Positions 43,364-54,494 of a stretch of 64,000 nt of DNA are shown in pieces. The DNA is taken from the NCBI RefSeq assembly GCF_029338395.1, contig NZ_CP119809.1, positions 3,286,001-3,350,000 on the forward strand, read 5' to 3'. The notes beneath the pieces are model-generated. The model saw only the letters and a program-made list of their open reading frames with translations. It was not told the origin of the DNA and did no database searches. The translations under genes were made by a program, and so were the position numbers. The stretch's first letter is position 1. The number at the start of each line of letters is the position of its first letter. The stretch is from Halorussus caseinilyticus. GTDB taxonomy: Archaea > Halobacteriota > Halobacteria > Halobacteriales > Haladaptataceae.

Positions 43364-43393
43364 CCGCCCGCTCGCGGTCCCACGAGCGGGCGG
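43364..43393. repeat. 11-bp inverted repeat downstream of the tandem array
   Basis: Arms 43364-43374 and 43383-43393 pair exactly around 8 bases. Position upstream of both genes argues against a terminator. Confidence 0.5.
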
Positions 43394-43520
43394 GGGCGTT
43401 CTGAACCCACTTCACAGCAGTTCCTGCGGTCGCCGCTCTTCCGGTCACGGTGACGACGCGTAGCGACCCAGAGCCTAAGTGGACCGAAACGTTTTGCTCC
43501 GCGGGTTCGATTGACACGGT

Positions 43521-44516
43521 ATGTCCGCGGCGCGACAGCGGGTGCTGGTGGGGGTGCTGGCACTGCTCGGTCTGCTCGCGGCCGCGGTGCTGTTCGACGT
43601 ACTCGGCACCGTCTTCTTCGCGGTTACGGTGGCGTACGTCCTCGTGCCGCTTCACGAGCGGTTCGTCCGGCGCGGAGTTCCGTCGTGGTGGGCCAGCGCC
43701 GCCGCGACGACGGTGGCGTTCGTCAGCGTGCTGTTGTTCTTCGCGTCGTTCGGGTTTCTGGTCTACCGGCGGCGGAGCGAGTTGGTGGGGTTCCTCCTCG
43801 ACCTGCCCGAGAGCGTGACCGTCGAACTCTTCGGGACGGCGTTCACCGTCGATGCCGGAGTCGTGACCGAGGTCACGCGCGAGTACCTCGGCGTCGTCGC
43901 GCTAGCTATGGCCCGCCTCGCGCCGGTCCTCGCGCTCAAGGGCACGCTGTTCGTGCTGTTGGTGTTCGCGCTGTTGATTCGGCGGGGCGAGACCCGCCGC
44001 GCTCTGCTCGCGCCGGTGCCCCACGCCTACCGGGACGTGGCCGCGGCGTTCCACGAGCGCACGCGAGAGACTCTCTTCGCCATCTACGTCCTGCAAGCGG
44101 CGACGGCGGCGGCGACGTTCCTCGTCGCGCTCCCGGTGTTCTATCTGTTGGACTACCAGTTCTACCTCACGCTCGCGCTCGTGGCCGGTTTCCTCCAGTT
44201 CCTCCCCATCGTTGGCCCGTCGTTTCTGGTCGCTCTGCTGGCGGTCTCCCGACTGGCGGCCGACGAGGTGGTCGCGGCGCTACTGGTCCTCACGGTCGGC
44301 GGAGTGGTCGTCGGATGGCTCCCGGACGCGGTTATCCGGACGCGGTTGGCCCGCGAGACGGCCCACCTGCCGGGAAGCCTCTACTTCGTGGGCTTTACCG
44401 GCGGCCTGCTCAGCGTCGGGCCGATAGGGTTCATCGCCGGACCGCTGGTCGTCGCGTTGCTCGTGGAGGCGGCGGAGTTGCTCGCGGCCGAGGTGAACGG
44501 CGACGGCGGTGGGTAG
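43521..44516 (+). CDS. AI-2E transporter (PerM) family membrane protein
   Basis: 331-aa protein with about seven to eight helices. An N-terminal pair is followed by a soluble segment (about 85-130). The C-terminal core FLQFLPIVGPSFLVALLAV, LARETAHLPGSLYFVGFTGGLLSVGPIGFIAGPLVVALLVE is the family signature (PxxGP and GPxGxxxGP). Members transport varied small solutes or ions; the substrate is unknown. Monocistronic. Confidence 0.88.
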   Translation: MSAARQRVLVGVLALLGLLAAAVLFDVLGTVFFAVTVAYVLVPLHERFVRRGVPSWWASAAATTVAFVSVLLFFASFGFLVYRRRSELVGFLLDLPESVTVELFGTAFTVDAGVVTEVTREYLGVVALAMARLAPVLALKGTLFVLLVFALLIRRGETRRALLAPVPHAYRDVAAAFHERTRETLFAIYVLQAATAAATFLVALPVFYLLDYQFYLTLALVAGFLQFLPIVGPSFLVALLAVSRLAADEVVAALLVLTVGGVVVGWLPDAVIRTRLARETAHLPGSLYFVGFTGGLLSVGPIGFIAGPLVVALLVEAAELLAAEVNGDGGG

Positions 44517-44732
44517 ACCGATTCTAAGAATGGCTTTTATTTGCTATACAATTCTATTTCATTCCAAAAGGAATAGTTATATGTCTGTCGGCGCGCTTCT
44601 CACGGCAACTACCTCGACCGAAGGACTCCGACGAACCAGAACACGACGAACACCCCGACGACTAACCTGCGACCAAGACGGCCGACCCACGACGAAGACG
44701 ACTCGAACGAGAAAAACCGAGAAATCAGACGC

Positions 44733-45512
44733 TCACGAACCCGTCTCGATGGGACCGCCGACCGCCTCCCACTCGGTCAGACTGCCCTCGTAGAACGCCA
44801 AGTCGTCGTACCCGAGCGACGAGAGGACGACGTAGGTGTGGCTGATTCGCCGGGCGGTGTTGCAGTAGAGAACCACGCGCTTGTCGGGCGTGACGCCGTG
44901 AGCCTCCAGAATCTCGTCTAACTCCTCGCGGGGTTTCAGTCCGCGGGTCTCGTCGTCCACCAGTTCGCGCCAGTCGAGGTTGACCGCGCCGGGGACGTGG
45001 CCCTCCTCGTACTCCCAGTCGTCGCGGGTGTCCACGACGACGGTTTCGGGGTCCTCGATGGCTTCTTCGACTTCTTCGTGGCCCACCAGCGGCGAGTCGT
45101 CGGGGTCGCCGACTTCGTACTCCGCGCGTTCGGTGTCCGGCGCGGCGCTACTCGTCTCGAACTCCTGCATCCACGCGCTGAAGTCGCCGTCGAGCAGGCG
45201 GAGGTCCTCGTGGCCGTAGCACTCGGCGGTCACGAGGAATCGCGCGGCGAACACGCCGTGGGTGTCGTCGTACGCGACCAGCGTGTCGTCGTCCGAGACG
45301 CCCGCTTCGGCCATCAGGTCGGCCCACGCCTCGGCACCCGGCAACATGCCTTCGTCGCCGTCCTCGCTCCGGAACTCGTCGAACGGGACGCTGACCGCGC
45401 CGGGGAGGTGGCCGATGCCGTCGTACTCCCACGCCTCGCGCACGTCTACGACCGCGACTTCGCCGAGGTGGTCGGCGACCCACTCGGCACTGACTACGAC
45501 GTTCTCGTTCAT
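44733..45512 (-). CDS. Rhodanese-type sulfurtransferase, two domains
   Basis: 259-aa protein of the thiosulfate/mercaptopyruvate sulfurtransferase family. The N-terminal rhodanese domain (about 1-120) lacks the catalytic Cys (VAYDDTHGV at that place). The C-terminal domain has the active loop VVLYCNTARRISH. ATG at 45512, with TATA-like CATTTAC about 28 bp upstream. Divergent from a second rhodanese of the same family, 234 bp between the starts. Confidence 0.9.
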   Translation of the reverse strand: MNENVVVSAEWVADHLGEVAVVDVREAWEYDGIGHLPGAVSVPFDEFRSEDGDEGMLPGAEAWADLMAEAGVSDDDTLVAYDDTHGVFAARFLVTAECYGHEDLRLLDGDFSAWMQEFETSSAAPDTERAEYEVGDPDDSPLVGHEEVEEAIEDPETVVVDTRDDWEYEEGHVPGAVNLDWRELVDDETRGLKPREELDEILEAHGVTPDKRVVLYCNTARRISHTYVVLSSLGYDDLAFYEGSLTEWEAVGGPIETGS

Positions 45513-45746
45513 CGGACGAGCGTAGGCGCGCCGGGGGTAAATGCCTCCGGTTCCGAGCAGTCTCTCGCAACGTCTCACAGCTATCAGCGAGAATTGCCGA
45601 TTTCCGACTCACGGTCACTGTCACTTCGAGTATACTTATATCGCCGGGGTTCGAATCCGGCAATCGTTTCCGGTAGAGGGGACACAAGGCGTTACCTACC
45701 GTAAGTAAAGGGGATATAACGAGAGAACGTGAACCACTAGACGCTC

Positions 45747-46613
45747 ATGAGCGACACCGAGTACGCCAACGACGTTCTCGTCTCCGCCGACTGGGTGGAG
45801 AATCACCTAGACGAGTTCCAAAGCGACGACCCCGAGTACCGACTGGTAGAGGTCGACGTAGACACCGAAGCATACGAAGAGTCCCACGCGCCGGGCGCAA
45901 TCGGCTTCAACTGGGAGACCCAACTGCAGGACCAGACTCAGCGCGACATCCTCGAAAAGGCCGACTTCGAGGACCTCCTCGGCTCTCACGGTATCACCGA
46001 GGACTCCACCGTGGTCCTCTACGGCGACAACTCCAACTGGTTCGCCGCCTACGCCTACTGGCAGTTCAAGTACTACGGCCACGACGACGTGCGACTGCTC
46101 GACGGCGGCCGAGACTACTGGCTCGAAAACGACTACTCGACCACCGACGAGGTGCCGGAGTTCTCCGAACAGACCTACGACGCTGGCGGCCCGCGCGAGT
46201 CCATCCGCGCGTACCGCGACGACGTGGAGAAGGCCATCGACCGCGGCGTTCCGCTGGTGGACGTGCGCTCGCCCGAGGAGTACAGCGGCGAAGTGCTGGC
46301 CCCGCCGGGACTCCAAGAGACCGCCCAGCGCGGCGGCCACATCCCCGGCGCGCGAAACATCTCGTGGGCCGCCGTCACCAACGCCGACGGCACCTTCAAG
46401 ACCCGCGACGAACTCGAAGAACTCTACGCCGACGAGGGCATCGACGGCGACGGTACGACCGTCGCGTACTGCCGCATCGGTGAGCGCTCCTCCGTCGCGT
46501 GGTTCGCGCTCCACGAACTGCTCGGCTACGACGATACCGTCAACTACGACGGGTCGTGGACCGAGTGGGGCAACCTCGTGGACGCGCCCATCGAGACGGG
46601 TAGCGGCGAGTAA
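45747..46613 (+). CDS. Rhodanese-type sulfurtransferase, two domains
   Basis: 288-aa paralogue. The first domain has VVLYGDNSNWFAAYAYW with no Cys; the second has the active loop TVAYCRIGERSSVAWF. An insertion near APPGLQETAQRGGHIPGARNI distinguishes it from the divergent gene and is typical of the SseA-like haloarchaeal form. TATA-like GATATAAC at 45713-45720, 30 bp before the ATG. Confidence 0.92.
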   Translation: MSDTEYANDVLVSADWVENHLDEFQSDDPEYRLVEVDVDTEAYEESHAPGAIGFNWETQLQDQTQRDILEKADFEDLLGSHGITEDSTVVLYGDNSNWFAAYAYWQFKYYGHDDVRLLDGGRDYWLENDYSTTDEVPEFSEQTYDAGGPRESIRAYRDDVEKAIDRGVPLVDVRSPEEYSGEVLAPPGLQETAQRGGHIPGARNISWAAVTNADGTFKTRDELEELYADEGIDGDGTTVAYCRIGERSSVAWFALHELLGYDDTVNYDGSWTEWGNLVDAPIETGSGE

Positions 46614-46711
46614 GTCGGGACGTTTTCGTAGCGACTTTACTTCTTTACCCGGTGGCCGTCGTGTGGGAATATACACATATTTGTGAGTCCGATTGATTCG
46701 TTTGTGACACG

Positions 46712-47527
46712 ATGCGAAAAACGACACTAGCAGTTTGTCTGTTCGCCGCTCTCGTCCTGTCGGGATGTACCGGAGGACTGAGCGGAACGACGGACACCGG
46801 TACGTCGGTCCCTCTCGAAGAGGTATCGTTCCCAAACGGGACGAACGAGTCTGGAGTCACGGACCCTCAAGCACTCGTCAACGCTCACGATGAATTTATC
46901 GCTGACAAGAACTACGAAGCGACGTTCGAGATTCGAAGGGACCGAGGCGGAAACATTACCCGTATTCGTTCGGTCACAGAGAGCAATCTCGATAGGAGAC
47001 GGCTCAGAGTTCGCATGGAACGAGGAGATGGGACCGCACCCGCCCTCTTTGCCAACGAAACGACCGTGGTCCGGAAACGAGACATGGGCGGGATATCTCC
47101 GTTGTACATCGTCAAACCTCGGAAGGAAGTCGGTTTTAACGACACGAGCCACCGCAAGTGGCACCGGGAAAATACGTGGTCTAACGACACCGCCTCCATC
47201 TTGCCGACTTCCGCGATAGAACTCCTTCGAACCGTGAACTACACGGAAACAGAAGCCTACCGCCGGGATGGCCGAACGTTCATTAAGTACCGATTCCGCC
47301 AAGATAACTACACTTGGTTCCCGGTGAACGCGATGAACTTCACCAGTACGGCGGTAATCGACGAGCGAGGACTCATTCATCGAATCACCCACCGATACAC
47401 CTTATCAAAGGGGAACAAGACGGTGAGAGTTCGCCGGGAATACCGAGTCGAGGTCGGCGGTAACGTGACGGTGGAACAACCGGACTGGCTCGGGGAGGCA
47501 TACGAGCAGTCGAAGAGCAGGTCGTAG
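46712..47527 (+). CDS. Haloarchaeal lipoprotein, 271 aa
   Basis: Exported protein with a short basic start, a hydrophobic helix and a lipobox LSGC (about residue 18). The rest is beta-rich with several Asn-x-Thr/Ser sites. The block TDPQALVNAHDEFIADKNYEATFEI is typical of a common haloarchaeal lipoprotein family (DUF7537, from memory). Function unknown, perhaps LolA/LppX-like. AT-rich CACATATTTGTG at 46674-46685 lies about 32 bp upstream. Confidence 0.8.
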   Translation: MRKTTLAVCLFAALVLSGCTGGLSGTTDTGTSVPLEEVSFPNGTNESGVTDPQALVNAHDEFIADKNYEATFEIRRDRGGNITRIRSVTESNLDRRRLRVRMERGDGTAPALFANETTVVRKRDMGGISPLYIVKPRKEVGFNDTSHRKWHRENTWSNDTASILPTSAIELLRTVNYTETEAYRRDGRTFIKYRFRQDNYTWFPVNAMNFTSTAVIDERGLIHRITHRYTLSKGNKTVRVRREYRVEVGGNVTVEQPDWLGEAYEQSKSRS

Positions 47528-47540
47528 AGAACCTCGATTT

Positions 47541-47894
47541 TTAAACCAGTCCGAACCGTCGAAGCTCCGTCCCTAATTTCCCAATCGCCCAGCGACCCTT
47601 GTTCTGAAGCGAGTCGGGAAGAAACCGCAGGAAGACGAGCCATCGAGCCACGCCGACGGGATAGCGCGACTTCGGATTGGACGACGAGACCGCGCACAGA
47701 ATCGCCTCGGCGACCGCCTCGGGTTCGACCGCCAGCGGGCCGCCGTTGAGGAAAGGTCCCTCCTCGTGGAAGTCGTACACGTCGCGGTACTCCGGCGAGG
47801 CGTCAATGTCGGCGAACGCGCGCGCCGTCGCGCGACCGATGCCGGACCCGCATCCGGTTATCAGGACAGTTCGGTCGGCGGGAGTCGGGGTCAT
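47541..47894 (-). pseudogene. SDR-family dehydrogenase with large internal deletion
   Basis: 117 codons join the start of a short-chain dehydrogenase (TVLITGCGSGIGRATARAFAD, nucleotide-binding loop) directly to its C-terminal part (ASPEYRDVYDFHEEGPFLNGGPLAVEPEAVAEAILCAV...). Normal SDRs have about 250-290 residues. The NNAG motif and the catalytic Ser-Tyr-Lys are missing, so about 150 residues seem lost in frame. Probably inactive. Confidence 0.75.
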
Positions 47895-48036
47895 AGTCGG
47901 GTTTCAGTCGAGCGAGACAAATGTTCCGGGGTGTTCCGACGACTCGACCGGCCGAGCGCAACGACCCGCCGCCGACGTAGTGGCCCGACTTTCCGCAGGC
48001 GCTACTTACAAGCGCCTTCCTTTCGTACTCCCGGCC

Positions 48037-48666
48037 ATGAACGCAGACGAATTCCTCGACACCGTTCGTGACGAGAACGAAACCGCGCTCTCCCGACTCG
48101 GCTCTTCGAAGTCGCTGTACGCCGAGACCGAGGGCGAGATGGAACCCGAAACCGTGTTCCGCGCCGCCGCGGACGCCGAGTACGCCGCCAGCGAGACGTT
48201 CCAGCAGTGGGCCGACGACGCCGACGCCGAGTCGGTCCGCGAGACGTTCGCCGACTTCGCCGACCAAGAGAGCGACCACTACGAGCAGGTCGTCGGCAAG
48301 TTGGACGACGACCACGAACCGACCGAGGTGCCCGCCGTCCACGACTACCTTCGGGAGTTAGACGCCGACGCCGCCCGCGTCGGCGGATTCCTCGGTCGGA
48401 CTCTCGCCAGCGAGAAGTCCAAAGAGCAGATGGTGGGCTTCTTCGTCGGACAGGCCGACCCCCAGACCGCCCAACTGTTCCGCGATTTGGGCGGCGACTT
48501 GGACGGCCAACTGGAGCGCGGGACCGAGTTACTGGCAGAAGTCTGTGACGGCGACGACGACTGGGACGCCGCGCTCGAAGCGGCCAGCGGCGCGATTGGG
48601 ACTGCCTACGACGAGTACACCGAGACGCTCGAAGGGATGGGCGTGAACCCGAAACCGGTGTGTTAG
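48037..48666 (+). CDS. Rubrerythrin-like ferritin-fold protein
   Basis: 209-aa helical protein. MNADEFLDTVRDENETALSRLGSSKSLYAETEGEMEPETVFRAAADAEYAASETFQQWADD contains E-rich helices, and FADFADQESDHYEQVVGKL gives an E-x-x-H pair as in ferritin-like di-iron proteins. No rubredoxin domain is present. I recall such proteins in haloarchaea as rubrerythrin family; metal binding is not proven. ATG at 48037, from the ACTTACA box at 48004-48010. Confidence 0.7.
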   Translation: MNADEFLDTVRDENETALSRLGSSKSLYAETEGEMEPETVFRAAADAEYAASETFQQWADDADAESVRETFADFADQESDHYEQVVGKLDDDHEPTEVPAVHDYLRELDADAARVGGFLGRTLASEKSKEQMVGFFVGQADPQTAQLFRDLGGDLDGQLERGTELLAEVCDGDDDWDAALEAASGAIGTAYDEYTETLEGMGVNPKPVC

Positions 48667-48693
48667 GACCGTAGGTTTCGGTTCGGGCGCACG

Positions 48694-49563
48694 TCAGAGG
48701 AACAGAACGCGGTAGACCATGAACGCGCCGACTAGCGAGTAGACGGTCATCATGGCGCGAATGGTAATCTCCTCGGGCACGCGACTGTTGATGAACGCGC
48801 CCGCCTGTCCACCGCAGGCGCAGGCGAGTCCGGCGACGAGACCGAACCCGAACGGCACGGTGAAGTCGTGGCCGCTGAACGCGGGTGGCGCGAACTTCAG
48901 CAGGAACAGGTTCGTGATTAGCGCGCCGACGATAGTCCCGTGGAGGACGAGCGCACTCGTGCCCGTGGAGACGCGGACGGACACGCGCTTGCGAACCGTC
49001 AGGAGCGTCTGGGTGAGTTCGCCGATGGCGATGGCGACGAACCCGGCCATCGCGCCGCCGACGCCCGCGACGAGTCGGTCGTAGCGGTCGAACGTCGCGG
49101 CCGGAGAGACAGTCTGGCCGCCGTCCGCGGCGACTCTCTCGTCGTGGGAGCCACCCTGATGGGCCTTGAACAGGACCGCCGAGAGCAGGACGAGCATCCC
49201 GCCGAACAGCAGTTTCAGGACCGTCGAGGGAGCGAAGTACGAGAGCGCCCGCGTGAGAACCGCCACTGGGATGCTGACCGCGAGGATGGCTTTCGCAACG
49301 TCGAGGTCGATGTGTCCCCGGTAGTAGTACGCCGAGACGCTACTGGTGTACCCGAACAGCTCCACGAACAGTGCGAGACCGATAGCGGCCTGCAACGGGA
49401 TGCTCGGGAACGCCGGGACGACTTCCGGGTAGACGAACATGAACGCGGGGACGAACAGCACCGCCGCCTCCATAGCGAAGGTGTTGACCGTCGTGGCGAT
49501 GGTGAACGTCAGAAGCAGAAACGTCAGGAGACCGATTGCGGAGAAACCGAGCGGAAGCGCCAT
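48694..49563 (-). CDS. TSUP-family (TauE/SafE) membrane exporter
   Basis: 289-aa protein with about eight helices and two TauE/SafE-like repeats: a first half opening MALPLGFSAIGLLTFLLLTFTIATTVNTFAMEAAVLFVPAFMFVYPEV, and a second with GFVAIAIGELTQTLLTVRKRV and PFGFGLVAGLACACGGQAGAFI. Members move sulfite, sulfonates or other organosulfur anions. Two rhodaneses lie nearby, so sulfur metabolism is possible. Confidence 0.85.
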   Translation of the reverse strand: MALPLGFSAIGLLTFLLLTFTIATTVNTFAMEAAVLFVPAFMFVYPEVVPAFPSIPLQAAIGLALFVELFGYTSSVSAYYYRGHIDLDVAKAILAVSIPVAVLTRALSYFAPSTVLKLLFGGMLVLLSAVLFKAHQGGSHDERVAADGGQTVSPAATFDRYDRLVAGVGGAMAGFVAIAIGELTQTLLTVRKRVSVRVSTGTSALVLHGTIVGALITNLFLLKFAPPAFSGHDFTVPFGFGLVAGLACACGGQAGAFINSRVPEEITIRAMMTVYSLVGAFMVYRVLFL

Positions 49564-49756
49564 CTACGCGAATCCCCCTGTCGGTGGCTGAATCGGGTGT
49601 CCGGGGCACGGGCGACCGAATCGAAGTTGTCGTTCCATGGTGGCCCGGTCTAAAAGACGGCTCACGGAAAAGGTTTGATGAACCAGAAAGCGTTCTGAGC
49701 GACGATGACGTTCTCGGGGCCGAGACGACCAGACGAGAGACTGGCGTCCGCAGGAG

Positions 49757-51817
<2,061 letters not shown>

Positions 51818-51883
51818 TGTGGACGCAGTTAGGGATTGGAGGCACTTGAGATGGTCGTTTGTCGAAAAATAAGAGAAGTAGAG

Positions 51884-52048
51884 TTACTCGAATTTCCGCG
51901 AAACCCAACCGGCGAACCGCCGTGCGAGTCGCGGACTGTGAGCCAGCGTCTCGCCCTCAAAGACGAGGGTTTCGTTATCGTCACCAGCGTCCACGTAGTT
52001 TCCCATTTTGGAGACACGTTCGGCGGACTCGGCTGGCTTCCAACTCAT
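51884..52048 (-). CDS. 54-aa small protein upstream of uvrB
   Basis: Frame MSWKPAESAERVSKMGNYVD then AGDDNETLVFEGETLAHSPRLARRFAGWVSRKFE. The composition (acidic middle, Arg/Trp tail) looks coding. A TATA-like TATTTAAGTT (52071-52080) is 27 bp before the ATG. It lies in the 5' region of uvrB, and no gene family is recognised. It is on the same strand as uvrB, 66 bp ahead. Confidence 0.55.
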   Translation of the reverse strand: MSWKPAESAERVSKMGNYVDAGDDNETLVFEGETLAHSPRLARRFAGWVSRKFE

Positions 52049-52135
52049 GTTTGCCAGTTCATCCGCTCGGTATTTAAGTTATGTGGTCGGATAGACCCGA
52101 TATTCCCTATCATAGAGCTTGAGATAAAATCGTTA

Positions 52136-52816
52136 CTACGAGAGTAGTCCCCCGTACGCGACGTATTTGATAATCTTGGGGAGGTCTCCAGATAATGCAG
52201 AAGCAATACCGAGAGATAGAAAGACGAGTGCGTATATCATTAATAAAATAGTTATCGTTACTAAGATTGTATTCCAAAAGATTGTTTCCCGGTTTGACTC
52301 AATCCAGTTCTTATAGCTATTGATAACCGTGTCGTGAACCTCCTTATCGACTAGCTCTCTTTTATGTGCGGTTCGTATATCTTTACTCGAAATACCTGCT
52401 TCAATGCTTGACGAAGTGTATGTAACGCCAGCAAACGCGGTCGAAGCGACGAGCGAGATAATTCCGACTTTTGTATGTATGGTATAAAACGCGCTGATAC
52501 TGTCTACTACTCCGTATTTTACCGCAAATGAGAACGCAGGAACGATGAGTCCGAGAAGTATCGTATTGAATCGTAGGGTCCTCATCGCCTTACTGTCGAT
52601 TTCCCGTATCCACTCTATTTGCCCTTCGACGGTTCTATGAGCCTCTTTCCGTATCGTTCCGTTTCTATACCACGATGCGTGATACTGAGGCGAACGCAAC
52701 CGGAGTTCAGCGACCGTTCTGAGCATTTTTTGTGCCCATTCACGACGTGCAGAGGACGAACGATGTCGCTCCGAACCTCTGCTTTCACCATCAGATTTCT
52801 TATTATTACTACCCAT
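52136..52816 (-). CDS. AT-rich membrane protein, possible defence-type effector
   Basis: 226-aa protein: a basic, Ser-rich N-terminus (1-45), a charged helix with EWIREIDSKAMRTLRFNTILLG leading into a first TM (about 80-100), a second TM (110-132, VGIISLVASTAFAGVTYTS) and a third near 185-207. The I-D-x-K-A-x-x-x-L-x-x-N lead-in resembles small membrane effectors of the SLATT or Pycsar-TM kind; this is inference only. It is strongly AT-rich compared with the flanks, which suggests lateral gain. TATA-like CCTATTTAGG (52833-52842). Confidence 0.65.
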   Translation of the reverse strand: MGSNNKKSDGESRGSERHRSSSARREWAQKMLRTVAELRLRSPQYHASWYRNGTIRKEAHRTVEGQIEWIREIDSKAMRTLRFNTILLGLIVPAFSFAVKYGVVDSISAFYTIHTKVGIISLVASTAFAGVTYTSSSIEAGISSKDIRTAHKRELVDKEVHDTVINSYKNWIESNRETIFWNTILVTITILLMIYALVFLSLGIASALSGDLPKIIKYVAYGGLLS

Positions 52817-52915
52817 CCTGTAGTCGAGATTGCCTATTTAGGTTGTTCTATCAGACGACTATAAATCTATGGAAAGATGATTTTGAAGGACGAACCGACG
52901 CCAACGAACGTTTCG

Positions 52916-53077
52916 TCACTCCCGGACTTCGAACGGCAAGTCCCGCGGGTCCTCGGCGACTACCCACCAGTGGAGGTCCTCCTTCGGGTGCCTGCGCTCT
53001 ACGTGTTCCTCCAGTTCGCGCCCCGTCTCGAAGTCCTTCCCACAGCGGTTGCATCGGTGGTGCTTCTTGTGCGGCAT
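52916..53077 (-). CDS. 53-aa C2H2 zinc-finger protein
   Basis: Frame MPHKKHHRCNRCGKDFETGR then ELEEHVERRHPKEDLHWWVVAEDPRDLPFEVRE. CNRC and HVERRH have the spacing C-x2-C-x12-H-x4-H of a classical C2H2 finger. Such tiny one-finger proteins are common in haloarchaea and some regulate biofilm or metabolism. It is too short for most gene callers; the frame has good codon use. Confidence 0.75.
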   Translation of the reverse strand: MPHKKHHRCNRCGKDFETGRELEEHVERRHPKEDLHWWVVAEDPRDLPFEVRE

Positions 53078-53296
53078 GGTACCGTGATACGCGGTACGCG
53101 CCGAAAAGGGTTCCGCGGGCGTGACGCGGACCGAGTTACCGTCGAGTGAAGATGGATTTATAATTCTCTAACAATCAAAAATATTGCTAAAAGACGTAAA
53201 AACCGTTGCTTAGCCCGCGTAGTCCGTCCGCTCACGGACCTATCGAGACACGTCCCCGACCTCACGCCCGAACCGCGACTTCGGGGCCGCCGGAAC

Positions 53297-54427
53297 TCAC
53301 TCGGCGTTCGGTTCGGGCGCGTTCGCCGGTCGCTCGCCGACTTCCTCGGCGTCCGTCCCGTCCAACTCCGCGAGCATCTCGTCTACGTCGTCCAGTCCGA
53401 GCAGTTCCTCCGTCTCGGCGTCGAAGTCGAGACTCTCCAGCGATTCGCCGTCTCGGGCCACGTCGCTCCCGGTGAGGTGCTTGCCGTAGCGCCCGACCAA
53501 CGAGGTGAGTTCTTGGGGCAGGACGAAACTGGTCGAGTCGCCCTGTCCGATGGCGTCGAGGGTCTCCATCCCCTTGTCGATGACCGCGCGTTCGCCCATC
53601 GACTCGGCGGATTTGGCGCGCAAGACGGTCGAAACCGAGTCACCTTGGGCTTCCAGAATCTGGCTCCGTTTCTCGCCCTGCGCCCGGATGACGTTCGACG
53701 CCTTCTCGCCTTGGGCCTTCTCGATGGCGCTCCGGCGTTCGCCTTGCGCTTCCAAAATCATCGCGCGACGGCGGCGCTCGGCGGCGGTCTGCTGTTCCAT
53801 CGCGCTCACGACGGTCGGCGTGGGCATCACCGACTGGACCTCGACGGCTTCCACGCGGACGCCCCAGTCGTCGGTCGGCCTGTCGAGTGCCTCGTGGATG
53901 CGGGAGTTTATCTCCTTTTGCTGGCGGAGCGTCTCGTCGAGTTCCATGTCGCCCACCACCGCCCGGAGCGTGGTCTGGGCGAGGTCCGAAACCGCCTTCT
54001 CGTAGTTCTCGACCTCCAGATACGCTTTCTCGGCGTCCATCACCCGGATGTAAATAACTGCGTCGGCGGTCACGGGCGAGTTGTCCTCGGTGATGGCCTC
54101 CTGTTCGGGCACGTCAAGCGTCTGGGTCCGCATGTCGAAGGTGTGCGTCTCGCTCACGAGCGGCGGGATGACGTTCAGGCCGGGACCGAGCAGTTTCCGG
54201 TACTCGCCGAACACCGTCAGCGCGCGCTTCTCGTAGGGACCGACGATTTCGACGGCGCTGGCGAGAACCGCGACGACGAGACCGAACGCGAGCAGTCCGG
54301 CGACCGCTACGGGGTCCAAGAAGGGCAGAACGAACAGGAGAGCGAGAACCGTGACGACGCCCGCCAGCACCCGCGAGAGACTGCGACCGGCGGAGAGTCG
54401 CCCGAGTTCGTAGAAGGGGTTGTTCAT
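53297..54427 (-). CDS. SPFH/band-7 (stomatin/prohibitin-like) membrane protein
   Basis: 376-aa protein. Two N-terminal helices (20-35, 40-58) are followed by the band-7 domain (EIVGPYEKRALTVFGEYRKLLGPGLNVIPP, DMRTQTLDVPEQEAITEDNSPVTADAVIYIRV) and a helical AQGE-repeat tail (ILEAQGERRSAIEKAQGEKASNVIRAQGEKRSQILEAQGD). It forms oligomers at the cytoplasmic face of the membrane. No NfeD gene is next to it; a small membrane protein diverges from it. Confidence 0.92.
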   Translation of the reverse strand: MNNPFYELGRLSAGRSLSRVLAGVVTVLALLFVLPFLDPVAVAGLLAFGLVVAVLASAVEIVGPYEKRALTVFGEYRKLLGPGLNVIPPLVSETHTFDMRTQTLDVPEQEAITEDNSPVTADAVIYIRVMDAEKAYLEVENYEKAVSDLAQTTLRAVVGDMELDETLRQQKEINSRIHEALDRPTDDWGVRVEAVEVQSVMPTPTVVSAMEQQTAAERRRRAMILEAQGERRSAIEKAQGEKASNVIRAQGEKRSQILEAQGDSVSTVLRAKSAESMGERAVIDKGMETLDAIGQGDSTSFVLPQELTSLVGRYGKHLTGSDVARDGESLESLDFDAETEELLGLDDVDEMLAELDGTDAEEVGERPANAPEPNAE

Positions 54428-54494
54428 GTTGGTCGTACGATGCTATGGCGGCTTAACGCTTGAGATTTATGCCGCTGGCCGGACAACTGGAGAT

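Larger units (their letters stand above)
43154..43520. other. Divergent intergenic region
   Basis: 367 bp between the divergent thiB-like and AI-2E-family genes. It has a 27-bp tandem array (43279-43352) and an 11-bp hairpin (43364-43393). No gene is supported. Confidence 0.65.

Noticed and set aside
43154-43400. TPP riboswitch upstream of the thiamine-type importer
   Set aside because: No segment resembling the conserved CUGAGA and related core could be found between 43154 and 43400 on the minus strand.
44581-44793. Short ORF starting MSVGALLTATTSTEG after the AI-2E-family gene
   Set aside because: Composition becomes Arg/Thr-rich and unlike haloarchaeal protein, it overlaps the end of the rhodanese gene on the other strand, and no family is known.
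45645-45665. tRNA T-arm-like GGTTCGAATCC between the divergent rhodanese genes
   Set aside because: The flanks do not form a five-base-pair T stem, and no acceptor, D or anticodon arm could be found nearby.
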